Both the position numbers and the translations under genes were made by a program. A stretch of DNA of 64,000 bases. Source: Eucalyptus grandis. Lineage: Eukaryota > Streptophyta > Magnoliopsida > Myrtales > Myrtaceae. The stretch is from the NCBI RefSeq assembly GCF_016545825.1, contig NC_052622.1:41315263-41379262 (forward strand), in the 5' to 3' direction. Position 1 is the stretch's first letter; every line of letters starts with the position of its first letter. The notes below the pieces were generated by a model. That model searched no databases. It worked only from the letters and a program-made list of their open reading frames with translations, and was not told the origin of the DNA. Of this stretch, positions 11,901-24,828 are shown piece by piece.

Positions 11901-14900
11901 GCAAATCTGATCTTAACTCCTTTGCCCGATCAATTATGGAACTTTCTGTATGACATCAGAAGGATAGTAAGTCTGTATGAGTAAATTAAATTGACAAAAA
12001 TGGGATAACTAGCTTCAGTCAACTTCTCATGACAGGATTACCTGATTGTAGCAGCTTTGAGATCGCAAATTCCTTATTTTTCAATGTGGAGAGAGCCAGC
12101 CGGTATTGCTCTTGAAGATCAAGCAATGCCTTATTACTGGTCTCCAGGTCAATCTGTACAAGACATCGACTATTTATTGTTGCACATGCCATATTTTCAC
12201 CGTTGAACAAATGATTAGTGATGTGAAGTCCATATCCAGTACCTTGCAGTTCTTAAGACTACTTTCTAGGTCCAATTTCTGTTCCTGCTCTGTAAGATAG
12301 AGCTTTCGAAATTTTTCACTTTGCTGGCCAAAGGGACAAAAATAATTAGCAGATCAGATATGACATTAGTAAGAGAAAGGTCCCAAAGAAAAGCTAGCCA
12401 GTACCTTCTCAGAATGGAAAAGATCATTTTCCAATTCCTCAATCCTTTCATTCCTTGCCTGCAGATGAATGTAATCCAATAATTTCAAGGAGAAAAGGAT
12501 TTGATCTGGGAGTCATGGTATATAAAGATAAGAGCACTTCATGAAACTGTTGAGATTACCTTCTTCTCAGCCTCTTCTTGGGCAAATCTTTCTTGGGAAA
12601 TATAAACACCATTCTTCTCCCTTGCAGCTCGGATATCTGTGTTGACATATATAAGTTAGATGCTAAGTGATTTGTTCACATGATAGTCAAGACACTGTGG
12701 GCACATTGTCAAACCTTCTCTCATCCTCTCAATTTCTGCATACAAATCCTTAAGCAACACAGCTTTTGACATTTTCTGGTTCACCTGCAAAGCTACTCCA
12801 TTTAAATATCACTAGGAAAGCACATGAGGAAACTCAAAGACACAAAAACAGCAATAGACCAAACCTCTGGTTTATTTTTAATGTTTTTAGCGCGATAAGC
12901 ATAATCGAGCGTGCTTAATGTTTCTTCCAAGCAATGAGCAGAAGGAGAGATAGTGGCAATAATGCATGTTTTGGTCTTCCCTCCGAGTGAATCTCTTAGA
13001 AGTCTTGTCAGCTTACTATCCCTGCTCATAAAATTGTCAGACAAGGAAAAACCATTATGAGAACTTATGAAGGGCTCAATGTCAAGCATACTGAGTGAAT
13101 ATCCTCTGAGAAATAACCTGTAAGGTATGTGAGGAGAATGTTCCACAAGTGCATTAATCACACGGCCCAAGGTAAGTAAGCTCTTGTTTATTTCCCCAGC
13201 TTCTTTTGCTCGACCCTGGAATTTATATGCACTCATTAACTGATATCGAAAATTTTCATGCAAAATTAGAGAATTATAGAGTCTTCTCCAACAACAATTG
13301 TGAAATTCCATTTTTGCTCGCATCAATTTAGTTAGCAAGCATGTTAAGGCAAAAGGGTTTTTTTTTTGGTAAGGATGTTAATGAAAAAGGTTTTGCATGT
13401 AATATATCCAAGAAAAAGCATAGTCTTATCATAAAGCCTATCAATTAACCAAATGTGCATAAGATCACATGCACGTAAATAAATTCATTGACACAGTTGG
13501 CACGTCAATTGTTCTCCAAAAATCTTGCTAAAGGTGAAAAGAAAAGATAGACAACATAAAAGTTTTAGGGCTTTTATTTTTATGTGTCAATACGAAAAAA
13601 TTAATCGCCAATAATTGCAGCTTCAGGGACACTCCAGGTCAGCAGACATCATTATTTAACTATTTGCTGGTATACATATGTTAACAATTTAGGCTTGCCT
13701 TGGTTTTGCAAGGACTTAAGATTTTATTAATGTAGTTTTTGGTTCTCGCACGCTTGTACATGTGTATGAGAAAGAGACGGAGAAAGACAGAGAGATGGAG
13801 ACAAGGATAGAAAGAGAGTTGTGAAGAATTGCTCTTGATAGCAGAGATCAGATATAAGTTACCTCCCTTGCTCCTGATCGAGAAATGTTTTCTGATCCTG
13901 CCAAATCTACAAGGTTAAGCTTGCCACATTTTATGAGATCTTCATCTCCAACAGTTGCTTCCTTTATGTAGGTCGTAATGGAAAAGATGGAATGAGACCG
14001 ACTGCAGCAAGGATAATACCATTGAAAAGTGCAACCACTAAATGCTTAAAGTTAAAAAGGGACTAGCTTTGTAGTTTCCATTAAGTTAGACACCCTTAAA
14101 AGTTCCGCAAAGAAGAATAATTACCTGCTACGCTTGTTCAACAAGGTATCAGCCGTTCGCCTTTTTGATGCTCCTTGTTCCAACAGAGTGTAGATTTCAT
14201 TTGCACTATATACTGCCACTTCCTCGAGGCCCCTTATGACCACACAACCCTTTCCATCCTCCATCAGTGATATGGGCTTCTTCTGTCTATCTTCCACATA
14301 GCGCGAATAGTCCTCGGAGGCTAGTAAATCAGTTATCTCTTCATTGTAGAGTTCTGAAAAAGTTACCTTCATACTGTAGTCAGCATTTTGTGCTTCAAGT
14401 GTATCGAAAATTTGCCGAACTGCTCGTGGAATGACACCAGCCTCAGCAGGCAGTTCACCGACCTGTTTCATGAAAAAGACAATAATGAATGTAAAATACT
14501 TATGAAATTATGCAATTTGCTATTTTACCTTTTTTCTCATCCCGCCCTCCATTGTATAGGTTTTACCGGTGCCTGTTTGCCCATAGGCGAAAATGGTGCA
14601 GTTGAAACCCTCGAGAACTTCATTAACAATGGGAGCAATGGCTTGATCATATATTGATCTTTGCTGTGCTTTAGGCCCAAAAACCTTGCAAATTTGCCAG
14701 ATAAAATCTAGTTCAGCTGGTAACTATTTGAGAAATCTTTGTGTGCAACTGAAGTCGTGTCGGCATACCCTGTCAAAGGTGAAAATCCTATCGATTTGCT
14801 TGTTGGCTAAATTCTGCATGACAGTGACCTCTCTTCTGTGTTCATTGCACGAGATGACCTTTTGCACATTCGACCTTTGCTCATCTTCATTTAATGGCCT

Positions 14901-15482
14901 GACAGACAAAATTAAACAAACAAACTCCAAACTTAAAATGTCCATTCCAAAAGCAGCATTTAAGGAATTATGTAATTGGAAACACATTTAAGAATTCAAA
15001 TGGTACAATCCCACTTTGCCGTTGCTTAGCTTTTGGGTAGCTGCAGATTTATCACCTAAACTATTTCCAATTCATTAAAAATCGATTGTGAAGAACTCCT
15101 TCCATTTCAATAATCATATCTCCGTCCACGACTATTCTCGTCAATGCCTTTGACTATCTACCTCAAGTTACAGATGAGCAGAGTCCACTGACATAGCACA
15201 ATGCACGTGCAAATCCTAGCGAACCCGCAAAACTAGGATTCACCAAACCTAAAGGGGTAGAAAGGAGACAGCTTTTAAGCAAGTACGAAGTGCCGATGCC
15301 CACCTGCACCGCAGCAGCACCTGCACATTGACCTCTTTATCTTTCTCGTGCCGGTTCGAGCTCCACTCGCCGCCTCTGTAGTCCGCCCGCCGCTTCTCCG
15401 GCCGAGGCGTGAGGAAGGGAGACGGGGACGGAACCACGCCCAACCCCACTTTCCTAAACTGATCCGGTGTAAGCGACATCAT
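8969..15482 (-). CDS. KIN-5B: kinesin-5 (BimC/Eg5 family) motor protein, KIN-5B type, 1048 aa
   Basis: Plus-end-directed tetrameric kinesin that slides antiparallel microtubules in spindle and phragmoplast. There are 23 exons on the minus strand: 15304-15482, 14769-14898, 14529-14684, 14125-14462, 13863-14001, 13118-13215, 12865-13021, 12715-12784, 12560-12636, 12405-12458, 12243-12323, 12042-12153, 11859-11945, 11399-11574, 11158-11319, 10971-11078, 10684-10842, 10517-10600, 10179-10384, 9710-9811, 9517-9626, 9285-9436 and 8969-9178. They sum to 3147 nt in one frame. The motor spans about residues 48-399, with P-loop GQTGTGKT (138-145), switch I SSRSHS and switch II DLAGSE (300-305). Coiled-coil stalk follows. 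The C-terminus has a BimC box, TPRKR...[11 protein letters not shown] (from about residue 987), with a CDK-type TP site, and ends [12 protein letters not shown]. The N-terminus MSLTPDQ...[15 protein letters not shown] fits KIN-5B better than KIN-5A/C/D (from memory). Start at 15482 or the adjacent ATG at 15479. Confidence 0.92.
13341..13390. repeat. T-rich micro-insertion with 16-bp imperfect direct repeats (kinesin intron)
   Basis: ATGTTAAGGCAAAAGG (13341-13356) and ATGTTAATGAAAAAGG (13375-13390), two mismatches, flank GTTTTTTTTTTGGTAAGG. The insert has the same T-run plus GGTAA structure as 55941-55954. It lies in the intron between exons 5 and 6 of KIN-5. Confidence 0.5.
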
Positions 15483-17984
15483 CTCGCGGCCCTCTCACTC
15501 CAACCTACAACCACAGCTCCAAAGATAAAAAAGGGGGAAAACAACGATACAACACCATCAACAGCCACGACCCCAGATCAAAAACAGGAGCAGATGGACA
15601 CGCGAACAGACAGAATTCACATATATTCACATATATTCCCAATGTAAAAGCACTCGGTGTTCACTTGGGCCGGGCGGGTCCTCCAAAGCACTGGAAAATC
15701 TCCTTTAAGAAACGGAAAAAAAAATGGAAACGATGCGCCGAAAGCTTAAAAAGGAGTTCTCTTTTTGCCACTTTTGCGTTGTTCTGCAGTTCAGTTTTGC
15801 ATCAGATTTTCTCAGCCAGCAAATCCAAGATCTTGAATTGTACTTACAGATCTTCAGGGGGTCTAGACGATGGAGTCGCGGCAGGAATTTGGAGAACGCA
15901 GATGGAATCCAGAGAGAGAGAGAGAGAGAGAGCTCTGCTGCGGTGCTGTGGTTTTTGGAAATTGTTTTTTGAAGCGTTGGGGACGGGAAGACGGAGAAGT
16001 CAAGGGTGGGTTTGACTTTCCAAACGGCTAGTGTCGACGGTTAACAACTTAACGTAGCTTTAGAGGCGACACGTAGGATCGCCGTAGTGAGGTTTCGGCT
16101 CCTCGGGTACTGGGTGGGTCCCACGTTAAAAATTTCAAATTCAGCGCGTATGTTTTCTTCTGCCTTTTTTTGTTTTTCTTTTCTTTCTTTTTCCCATCGA
16201 GGTCTTTCCATGTGTCGTTCGCTGTGGAAACATGTTAAAACTGGTCCTCGAACTTTTTGAAATGTTCGATCGGGGTAATCCGAGCTTCGATTTTAATCAA
16301 CTTGGTCCTTTCAACTCTTTGATTTTGAACTCGACTGATTTGGTCCTCTAGCGGCCGTTCAAGTCAGCCGCTGGGGCACACGTTTGATGTCGTGTACAGC
16401 CATGTCGCCAAAATTTGAAAAGACAATCTTAAATGAAAAGAACAACACGGCAAGATGGGGAGAATGGGAGAGAGAGGGGTGCGAAGGAGGAGACAACCCC
16501 AATTGTCAACAGGTAATGAACAAGCCGACCTTGCTTGACGGTTGTGAGTGGTATCGAGTCGACTCTCACTTATAATTGTTTGGTTGCAGTGATGGAATAC
16601 AATAGTAATATGATAATAATTATAGCATAATGTAATAGAGCTATAATGGCATTGAGGCGCATGTAATTGAATGCACATATAAGGGTAAAGCATTATTCCA
16701 ATGCAGGCCGTAAGAACAATATCAAATCGACATAAACTCGAACTAGACAAAGACAGAATCTAAAAACATTTTGGTTGTAACAAAAAAAAGAAAAAGAACC
16801 TAGGAACATTTTGGCAGTAATGATTTTTGGCTCCTTTTCTTGTTCTAATGATCAGAAGCTTCCATTAGCAGGACGCTGATGTTGAATTCGATTCTAAGTA
16901 TGTCCTACTTTGATCTAGTAAGTTGCAACTCCTGAGTTGTGCCGGCTAACCCATTAACTTCCAACTTACACCCACATAAAAATAACATGTGATTATATTG
17001 AGATAAACATTATTTATTACATTATCTGATCAAAATAATGTTTATGTAATTTTTCGAGAATGGATTAGTACAATTAGTAATTAAGATAATCATCACACGA
17101 TGAATCAATTTCATGTTTACTATGAAAATTTAGATAACTGAACCTAATTGTGAGTAACTGATGTTATGCTGACTTTTATATATTGTATATTACTAACAAG
17201 ATAACGAAATTATTATTACATATATTGTGAATTGTTATTCAGTATTCTATTCATCAATCTAACAATATGCGATCATGTTATAATAATAATTAGTGTTGTT
17301 AATGCAGTTATAGTTTATATGAATCGTTGTAGCAACTAATAATCTAACACTGTAGAGTGATTGAGAGAAAAGAAACGGGTTACATTAAAAAAGGCTATTA
17401 CAGCCAACCCATATGACTATTACACGCGGAGGTTATGTTAGACGAGCTAACGTTGTGATAGCATTATACGTACATGAGGGGCGAGCACGCCTACCTTCGT
17501 TTGACGGTCGTGATCGGTGGCTTCGGGATCAATTCGCCCTCACTCGGTGGTGGGGAGAGCTTGATTACACAGAGATGTCAGGGCAATTTACGAGCACGGC
17601 AGGGTGGAACGCTGCACGATCAACTTGGTCATCAGATTTTCGTAGCTGGGTCTGTCAGCCTATGACGATGATGCCCAAAATAGAAGAGTTGTGCTGTAGA
17701 TAGACAAAATCCATCATCACTCGAAGTTCTCATCGATTCGTTAATGAGTGAAGCAGCCCAGCCACGACTGGCCAGAGAATGTGTTTTAACTCTCTCTTTT
17801 GTTTGCTTCCCGCTAACTCTTTTGGTCCTGCGAACTCCATGGACAACACCTTTTAAAGACAAAATCCTAAAATTACACCGTTACTCTAATAAGACTAGAT
17901 CCTATCTGATCTCTTATCAATAAAAGGAAGTAAATCTCATAATTACCTTTCTAATGCTAGATTCTCCTTTACATCACATGATTG
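15483..17984. other. upstream region of KIN-5 and intergenic, no gene seen
   Basis: The first part is the 5' leader and promoter of the minus-strand kinesin gene, with a GA/CT tract at 15911-15932 and MSA-like motifs near 16020-16042. From about 16230 to 16375 there is a dispersed-repeat-like phrase (TTGGTCC units). From 16600 to 17980 the DNA is AT-rich with no recognisable gene. Confidence 0.55.
16020..16042. promoter_or_regulatory. MSA-like (mitosis-specific activator) motifs upstream of KIN-5
   Basis: CCAAACGGCTA at 16020-16030 matches the plant MSA consensus YCYAACGGYYA at 10 of 11 positions. A second ACGGTTA core follows at about 16036-16042. They lie about 540 bp upstream of the kinesin start codon. 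MSA elements bind MYB3R factors and drive G2/M expression, which fits a mitotic kinesin. Activity here is inferred. Confidence 0.4.
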
Positions 17985-18988
17985 AACCGTTTGGTTCAAC
18001 TTTGGGAAAATGCAAAGTCATTTCCCCATTTTCCCAAAGTATCCTTGAGTAAATGGGCATTCTTTGAAAGCAAAGGTGTTTGGAAGTGTATATCTTGCAA
18101 AGTAATTTTCAGGTAAAAAAAAAAAAAGGAAAAAAAGAAAAGAAAAGAAAATGGAGGAGGAGATGGAGCTGCGTGATCGTGGGGGAGCGGTTGGTGGCGT
18201 TTCCATGTGGCCTTACAACCTTAATTTTATTTTTCTGCTACTCTCTTTTGGTGGTGGTGAAGTGGTGGTGGTGGCAATGGCAAGGAGGGCTGCAATGCCC
18301 GAGGTCGGCGACCTCGAGTCCATTTGGACTGCTCTGTTCTGTCCAAAATTCCATGAGCCACGCAACCTCGAATTTGAATGATGGCGTCACCTTCCAAAGC
18401 CATTGAAAGCGCGACAAGATTACACCGCCAGGCCCTTCTCGACCCCACTGCCAGCTGCGTAGGTCTGCTAGCTTTACAAGTTCATCCATGAATTTGTGAT
18501 TTCTCTGAATCCAACACCACCCTCCTGGTCGCTCTACCTCGGGCGCGACGCTTGAGGCCGCGCGACGTCGAGGCGACGCCGCCCAGGCCGCGCTACCTCG
18601 GGCGCGCGCGCGCCTGGGTCGCACTACCTCAGCGGCGGCGCCTGGGTCGCGCAACCCAGGTGATGCCCGAGGTCGCCGGACCTCAGGCCACCTTGGCTGA
18701 GCCCGGCGGCCAGATCTGGCCCTTTGGCGGCCAAGCGTCGCCCACCGCGAAGAAGAAGACGAACGGCAAAGAATATGGGCGGTGAAGAAGGCGATGAATA
18801 GTGACTCGAAATTGCATCTCCAGAATGGGAATGCTCAAAGCCGCCCTAACCCAGCATTAGGCTTTCAGCATTGGGGATGCTGGTATTGGGCAAATGGGCA
18901 TTCAAAAACATATGCCAAACACAAAATATTTTCCCCAGGGGGCTTTGGGAGCCTAAAGCCCTTGGGAAAGCCGAACCAAACAACCCAA
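17985..18988. mobile_element. non-autonomous TIR element with GC-rich core (TTTGGTTC-end family)
   Basis: Imperfect terminal inverted repeats: CCGTTTGGTTCAACTTTGGG on the left, and on the right the reverse complement of about TTGTTTGGTTCGGCTTTCCC. The interior is AT-rich at both ends with a GC-rich centre (about 18540-18760) built of short self-complementary units such as GGTCGCGC and ACCTCGGGCGCG. No transposase. I could not find a clean target-site duplication, so ends are good to a few bases only. Confidence 0.6.
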
Positions 18989-18999
18989 TTTGCACATAA

Positions 19000-19861
19000 G
19001 GCTCCGTTCATTTCGCGGAAAATAACTTCCAGGAAAATATTTTCCGAAATTTCCGGTGTTCGGGTGGGCGGAAAATCACGGTCAAGAAAAACATTTTCCG
19101 GTCAACGGAAAATCCCTTCTTGAAATCTTGGAAAATGTTTTCCTCTTTTGAAAAGAGGAAAACATTTTCCATGGCTCTCGCCTCTCGCACGAGCTCTCTT
19201 CCTCCGGTTCTCGTTCTCTCTCTCTCTCTCTTGCTCTCCCCGCTACGGGCCGGCCGACGACGTCCTTCTCCGGGTTCGGCCTCCGCCCTCCCCCGGCCGC
19301 TCCCTGCCCGCCCGCTCCGGCCGGGCGCGCGCCGCCGCCGCGCCGCGCCGCTTCCCGGCGGCTCGAAGCCGCTCGGGAGGATCCGACTCAAGAGGGAGCA
19401 CCGCGGCGACGCCGGGAGACTCGCGGGGAGCTCGCCGTCCAGGCCACTCGTCGTGCGGTGCGAGGCTTCCGGTGGACGGGTGAGCCTCGCCGGATCGAGC
19501 GGGCGAGCCTCGCCGGCTTGGGGCGGAGCTCGCCTCGCCAAATCCGGCGAGCCGGGCGGGGCTCGCGGCTCGCCGGACCTCCGGCGAGCTCGGGCGAGGC
19601 CCGAGCCCCGCCCGGCTCGCCGAATCCGGCGACCGGATCTTGGTCGGCTCGCCATCGTTAGGCGTGCGGCGGCGGAGGCGGAGGAAGGAGGAGGAAGAAG
19701 GAGGAGGAAGGAGAAGGAAAAGAATAGGAAAAATAAAAAGAAAAAGAAAGAAATTAGTTAACGAACAGTGGAAAATGTTTTCCACTCAAAATTTAAGTTT
19801 CAGCCGAACACCAGAAAATATTTTCCGGAGATGGCTCATTTTCCGTGAAACGAACGCAGCC
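19000..19861. mobile_element. Tourist-like (PIF/Harbinger-type) non-autonomous element, 862 bp, TSD TAA
   Basis: Terminal inverted repeats match at about 22 of 25 bases: GGCTCCGTTCATTTCGCGGA on the left, and the right end read inward as GGCTGCGTTCGTTTCACGGA. The element is flanked by TAA on both sides (18997-18999, 19862-19864), as expected for PIF/Harbinger insertions. The subterminal zones are full of GGAAAATGTTTTCC-type palindromes. The centre (about 19240-19640) is extremely GC-rich, with GGCGAG/CTCGCC units. No transposase, so long ORFs in the core are compositional artefacts. Confidence 0.75.
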
Positions 19862-19864
19862 TAA

Positions 19865-20481
19865 GTTTCATGTCAGAAAAGTATGTACGATTTTGACCTG
19901 TTGGGAGTACTCTCGAACATTTTTCCCAATCCCAGAAAGGAGAATGTCAACAAAATTAAAAGAGGGAGTTGATTCACGACGTACGGAAATGGCTGCTCGC
20001 AAATGTATCTCCACACTACTCTTGCCTCCTTCACAAATACCACCATCCGGAGCGGATGTGCTGTAGTTCTTTCACCACAATCCCTGCCCTTCTCTCCCTC
20101 TTTTCACAGATATACTCAAGACAATAGGATCTAGCACAGAGCACTGAAGCTCTTTCGCCAGAAAAAGGGAAAAAGGAGGAAAGTAACAGAGTTTGACATC
20201 TATATCTAGATGGGGAAAACCGGCAATGGTAATACCATTCTGGATACACAGAACCTGCTACATTGAAGATCCGACTTTATCACTAAATTTATTGCACAAG
20301 ATGACCGCATCATCAAACCAGTTGTAAACAGATTGGTCATAAAGACCATTCCCCTGTTACCTTAGACAACTCAACTTGAATAAGACGGACTACAGTTATT
20401 CAGTCACTCCTAACACTTGCATTTTACAAAAATTCTAGTTTGTTAAATAAAAATAGGTCTAGTACAGAAGTTCAAGTTGTG
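19865..20481. other. intergenic, 3' flank of dapF
   Basis: No gene seen. It probably includes the 3' UTR of the minus-strand dapF gene, whose stop codon is at 20482. Confidence 0.5.
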
Positions 20482-23400
20482 CTAAATGGGTACGGATCCA
20501 TAGAAGACCACCTCAGCTGGGCCAGTCATGTATACATGATTGTCTTTCTCTCTCCATTCAATCTCCAGTGGACCTCCAGGTAAATCCACCGTGCAACTCT
20601 GTAACATAACAAGCCAGCACAAAACAAAGTGACTTACTACAAGGCCCTAGAAAAGACAGAAATATACTCTTTGTTTGCTAGAATATCTTTGTTCTTGAGA
20701 GATAAGAAGAAGTATACTCATTAGACACATCCATATGCTACAGGTACTTAGCTCCAATGTCAGTGCACCATGCACCATCGTCACTTAACTTTAAAATGTA
20801 AAAGATGCGTATGTCTAAATGTTGTGATACTGAGGTAATCTCTACACATGCAATAACGCCTACTTTACCAGGAAGCCATGAGAAAAACTGGATCCTGATT
20901 TACAAGAAAAGTTTTCAATTCAGGAACTAGGATTGAATGAATTGCAGTACTTTTAAATGGTCATATTTTATAGTTCATGGAAAATCCCATAGCTAACAAC
21001 TGGATTCATCCATGATCAACAAAACTATCATCCAATCAAGTTCAAAACATATGGAATTAGATAATGGAGCTTACCCTCCCAGCTCGTCCCTCAAGAACTG
21101 CCGCAACAACCACAGCACATGCCCCTGTACCACAAGCCAGGGTTGCTCCTGCATCCAAGCATACTTACATAAGTTTTTGCTCAGAAAAATGAAAGAAAGA
21201 GCAGAATCCTCTTAACCATAGTTATATATGATTCTCTTGTCACATAGTATGGAGTGGATCATGAAAATGATTGCCATAGGCACTAACCAGCCCCACGTTC
21301 CCAAACACGCATTTTCAGGTGTGAAGGAGAGAAAACTTGCACAAATTCTGCAATCAAATACATTGGCAGTCATTAATGAGATCTCCAAATGGAAAATAAC
21401 AGAATATGCACGGAGGTACTACAAAGGCACAGAAACAGCCGATCCTAAAAATAGAAAGCAGACTTAAAAGGGGAAAACCATAAAGTCATCCTCTTTCGTT
21501 GCCATCATGCAAAATAAAGTTGCTGATGCAATCATGTGAAATCTAATCTGATGTTCAAATGTTCAAGCTGAAATATGGAGACTCAAATATTACATGGATA
21601 GAAATACAAGAAACCTATGTTGACCAAAGCTTGAGAATCCAACCAGAAATGACACTGAAGTCTCACAAATGTTAAGCTACTTGCAGTATTTAAAGTACGA
21701 AAAATATTCACACCACCCGCTATCCAAAGTCCTGTGAAATCTAGCATATAAACAAAGGGTGATGGGGCAAGTGCAGATAACATATATGTCACAGTATGAC
21801 AGCACTTAAGAATCTTCTAGTCCATATCAAATATGAAAGTATGAGCGTAAGAATCCAACTGCAAAGAGGATTGGCAGCATTAACTCTGATGGTACAAAAA
21901 GATGATAGCAACAACATTAGTTAAGATCTAACTGGAAACCAGAGTATAACTGGATTGGAGAAGGGCAATTTTATGCAACTGCAAATGTAGTTGTCAGTTC
22001 CATAAATGACTAACCTGTGTTCGTTCTTGCTGGAAACATCTCATGATGCTCAAACTTTGGACCAATTTCAGCCAAGTTTAGTTTGTCAACCTGCAAATTC
22101 TGCTCAACAACATTTTCTAAAATGAGCTATGGATGACATAGGAATGATGTTGAGTACATAGTTCTTGTGAGCAAAAAGTGTCACACAGAAATTATGACAC
22201 TGCACATTAAGATATGGAACCAGAGAATATTACCAATAAAATGAGAAAAATGATATCTTGTCCAGAATAATCACCTGTTCTCCTTTGGCACCAAAGGTGA
22301 CACAATGGGGATTTCCCATGCTAACACATGTCACATTCCAGGTTACTCCATCCACTTTTAGATCGTATTTGACCACAGAGTGGTCTTTGTTTGGCAGTAA
22401 TTTTGTGGGCACATCAGATGCTTTGAGTATCGGTTCCCCCATATCAACCGTAACCTGGACTTAAAAGGTTATATGAAAACTAAAAATACCAAAGTGGCGC
22501 TCATCACATAGTACAGTTTACAAAGAGCAGACAGTTGCAACACATTCCCCAGATCCTTTTGAAGTAATAACATTCACAGCAGTCAAGAAAAATGCCAATG
22601 AAATACCAAGATGCAGCACAAACAATAAATTTGATCCTATAAATTACCTTCCCATCATCTTGAATCTCTGGAACAATTAGACCAGCACCAGTGTGTACGG
22701 TAAAACTGCCAAATGCAAAGAAAGAGCAAAATGAGTTAAAAATTATAATACCAGAGAAAGTTTAATCAGGTTCATCCAAAATAACAGCCAATAATGCTCG
22801 CCCTTTCTCTTAATTCCTCGGTAAGAACTGATTCTCTTACAATTACACATCTCAATGACTTGTCGAAAGTTTATTTCACTGAATCAGCTATAGCACTTGC
22901 CGCAGAGTAATATCAAGCAGTGTCAAAGATAAGTGGATAGATGAAATTTCCATATGGCAGGTAGAAAAACACAGGAGAAAGTATCCACAGACCAACAAGC
23001 AATTTCCATTACCGTTGTTTTCCACTTAGATTTTCAAGCTCAGCTATAAATCGAGCGAAGCATCGTACTCCGTTACCACACATCTGAAAGAATTCGAGGA
23101 AGGGAATGTAAAACCGATAATTATGAGGAGGACGATAAGTCAAAGCACAAAAGAGCAAAGCATCACCTCAGGCTCGCTGCCATCAGAATTGAAAATCCTC
23201 ATGGTGTAGTCGGTGCCATTGATCCCGGGCATGGCGAAAATCACTCCATCAGCACCAATCCCAAAGTTACGATCGCACAGCTTCGCCGCTTGCTCCGGAG
23301 TGACTCGAGGCTCCGAAGAGTCCCTATTATCGACCTAAAATACGGGCAACTACTCAATACTACAAAAAAGAGGAAGAGCACATGTGGAATATGATACTAA

Positions 23401-23995
23401 ATACCATCTAAAGAAATCATTTTGAGCAATCCCCAACTCAATATATCATAAGTTAGACTACTACTGCAGACAGGATAGTCCGTGCATTGTGTGTTAAATC
23501 TGAGTGCTACTGCACAAGCGTTCCTCTGGATTATATCTATCAGCCTCTGAAGAAACCAGCTAGAGCACGAACGACTCCGGCTCGTGTCGAACAATCAAAG
23601 AGACTCAGACATTCCGGCATTTTCGAAAAATCAAGAAGAGGAACGCCGGAAGCAGATAACAGAGACCGAAGGAGGAACCCTTACCAGGATGAAGTCGTTG
23701 CCGAGGCCGTGGTACTTGACGAAATGGAGGAACCCGCTCTCCCGGCGGTCAGGAACGACGACGGGGGCGAGCTCCTCTCCGGAGTCCGCACGCTCATGGA
23801 GGCGGCGGCGGCGGAGATCGAGAGCCGAGGGGTCCGGAGCGGGATCCTGGCGCGGAGGAGACGGGACTGAGGGGGCGAGGAGGCGGAGGAGGGAGAGAAG
23901 AACGAGGAGGGTCTGACGGGGGCCGAGGGAGCGCGGGAAGCGGAGCTCGAAGGGAGAGTCGTAGTCGAGGCGGAGGCGGCGGCGGCGATGGCCAT
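20482..23995 (-). CDS. DAPF: diaminopimelate epimerase, chloroplastic, with apparent 1-nt deletion in exon 1
   Basis: Converts LL- to meso-diaminopimelate, the penultimate step of plastid lysine synthesis. There are nine exons on the minus strand: 23685-23995, 23167-23334, 23013-23083, 22648-22705, 22275-22454, 22015-22099, 21288-21347, 21075-21148 and 20482-20598. Both catalytic cysteines are present in family context: MCGNGVRC (exon 3, Cys about 162) and LACGTGAC (exon 8, Cys about 317). Exon 1 starts with a Ser/Ala-rich transit-like peptide, [13 protein letters not shown]. The transit frame runs to SSFL, then the conserved [20 protein letters not shown] is in another frame. One base appears to be missing at about 23750/23751. 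No in-frame ATG exists for the downstream frame within exon 1. All other junctions are in phase. Either this is an assembly or sequencing error or the allele is broken. About 374 aa is expected if one base is present. Confidence 0.88.
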
Positions 23996-24820
23996 GGCTT
24001 CGCTCGCGATCGCTTGGGTGGTCGTCGTCGTCGTCTGTGGCGGCTCCCCTCCTCGCTCCTGGGGCGGTTGTTCGGTTGACTGATACGGTCAGGGCTCTTT
24101 CTCCACAGTGGACTTCGCTTTGGATTTCTAATAAAATTAGATTTCAATGGTTGATTAACTACGTAGAAAGTGCTACAAAAATGCACTAGAGCTAAAAAAT
24201 TAGTTAAACGATAAGAATGTTCATCATCCTCGAATATATTTAAATATAAATTATTATTATTATTAATAAAAAAATATTTTTTATTAACTAACTATTTTAA
24301 GTAATGCGAGATAAATCGTTTTCAACAAAAATATTTGGTGAATTATTAAACTTTCACAAACTAAATAGAGTCTAAAATATGCCTTTTTTAGGATGGTAAA
24401 TCTATCTCTTGACAGACTAAATAAATCCCAGCCCATTTGGATGGATGCGCATGGCATTTTCAGCCTGGGGATAAATGGTGTTTATGCCTATCTAGCGCAT
24501 GGCACGAATTGCAAAATGTGTTGCCGGAGGGTTAATACTCTTAACTCGTTTATGATGCATTAAAGCGGTTTTATTAAGTTAAATGTGAAACTCGTACGGA
24601 CACGATAAGCTTAGAGAAATTTGACTGCATATATATCTTAAACATGTTAATGTGAGGAGAAGGGGTACAATTTTCAAGTGTTATCGCCATCCCATTCTTC
24701 CCTATATGGCGATTTAATGTTCAATTAGGGAAAAATCCTAGTCATTTGACTATGCATCGTTGATAACCTATTAAAATGGATCCACAACCCATTATGAACC
24801 TATATTTGTTTAAATTAATC
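23996..24820. other. dapF upstream region and intergenic
   Basis: Probable 5' leader and promoter of dapF, then AT-rich sequence with no gene seen. Confidence 0.5.
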
Positions 24821-24828
24821 GTTAATGA

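Noticed and set aside
19120..19761. 213-codon ORF and opposing 180-215-codon ORFs
   Set aside because: Same composition artefact in the core of the 19000-19861 element.
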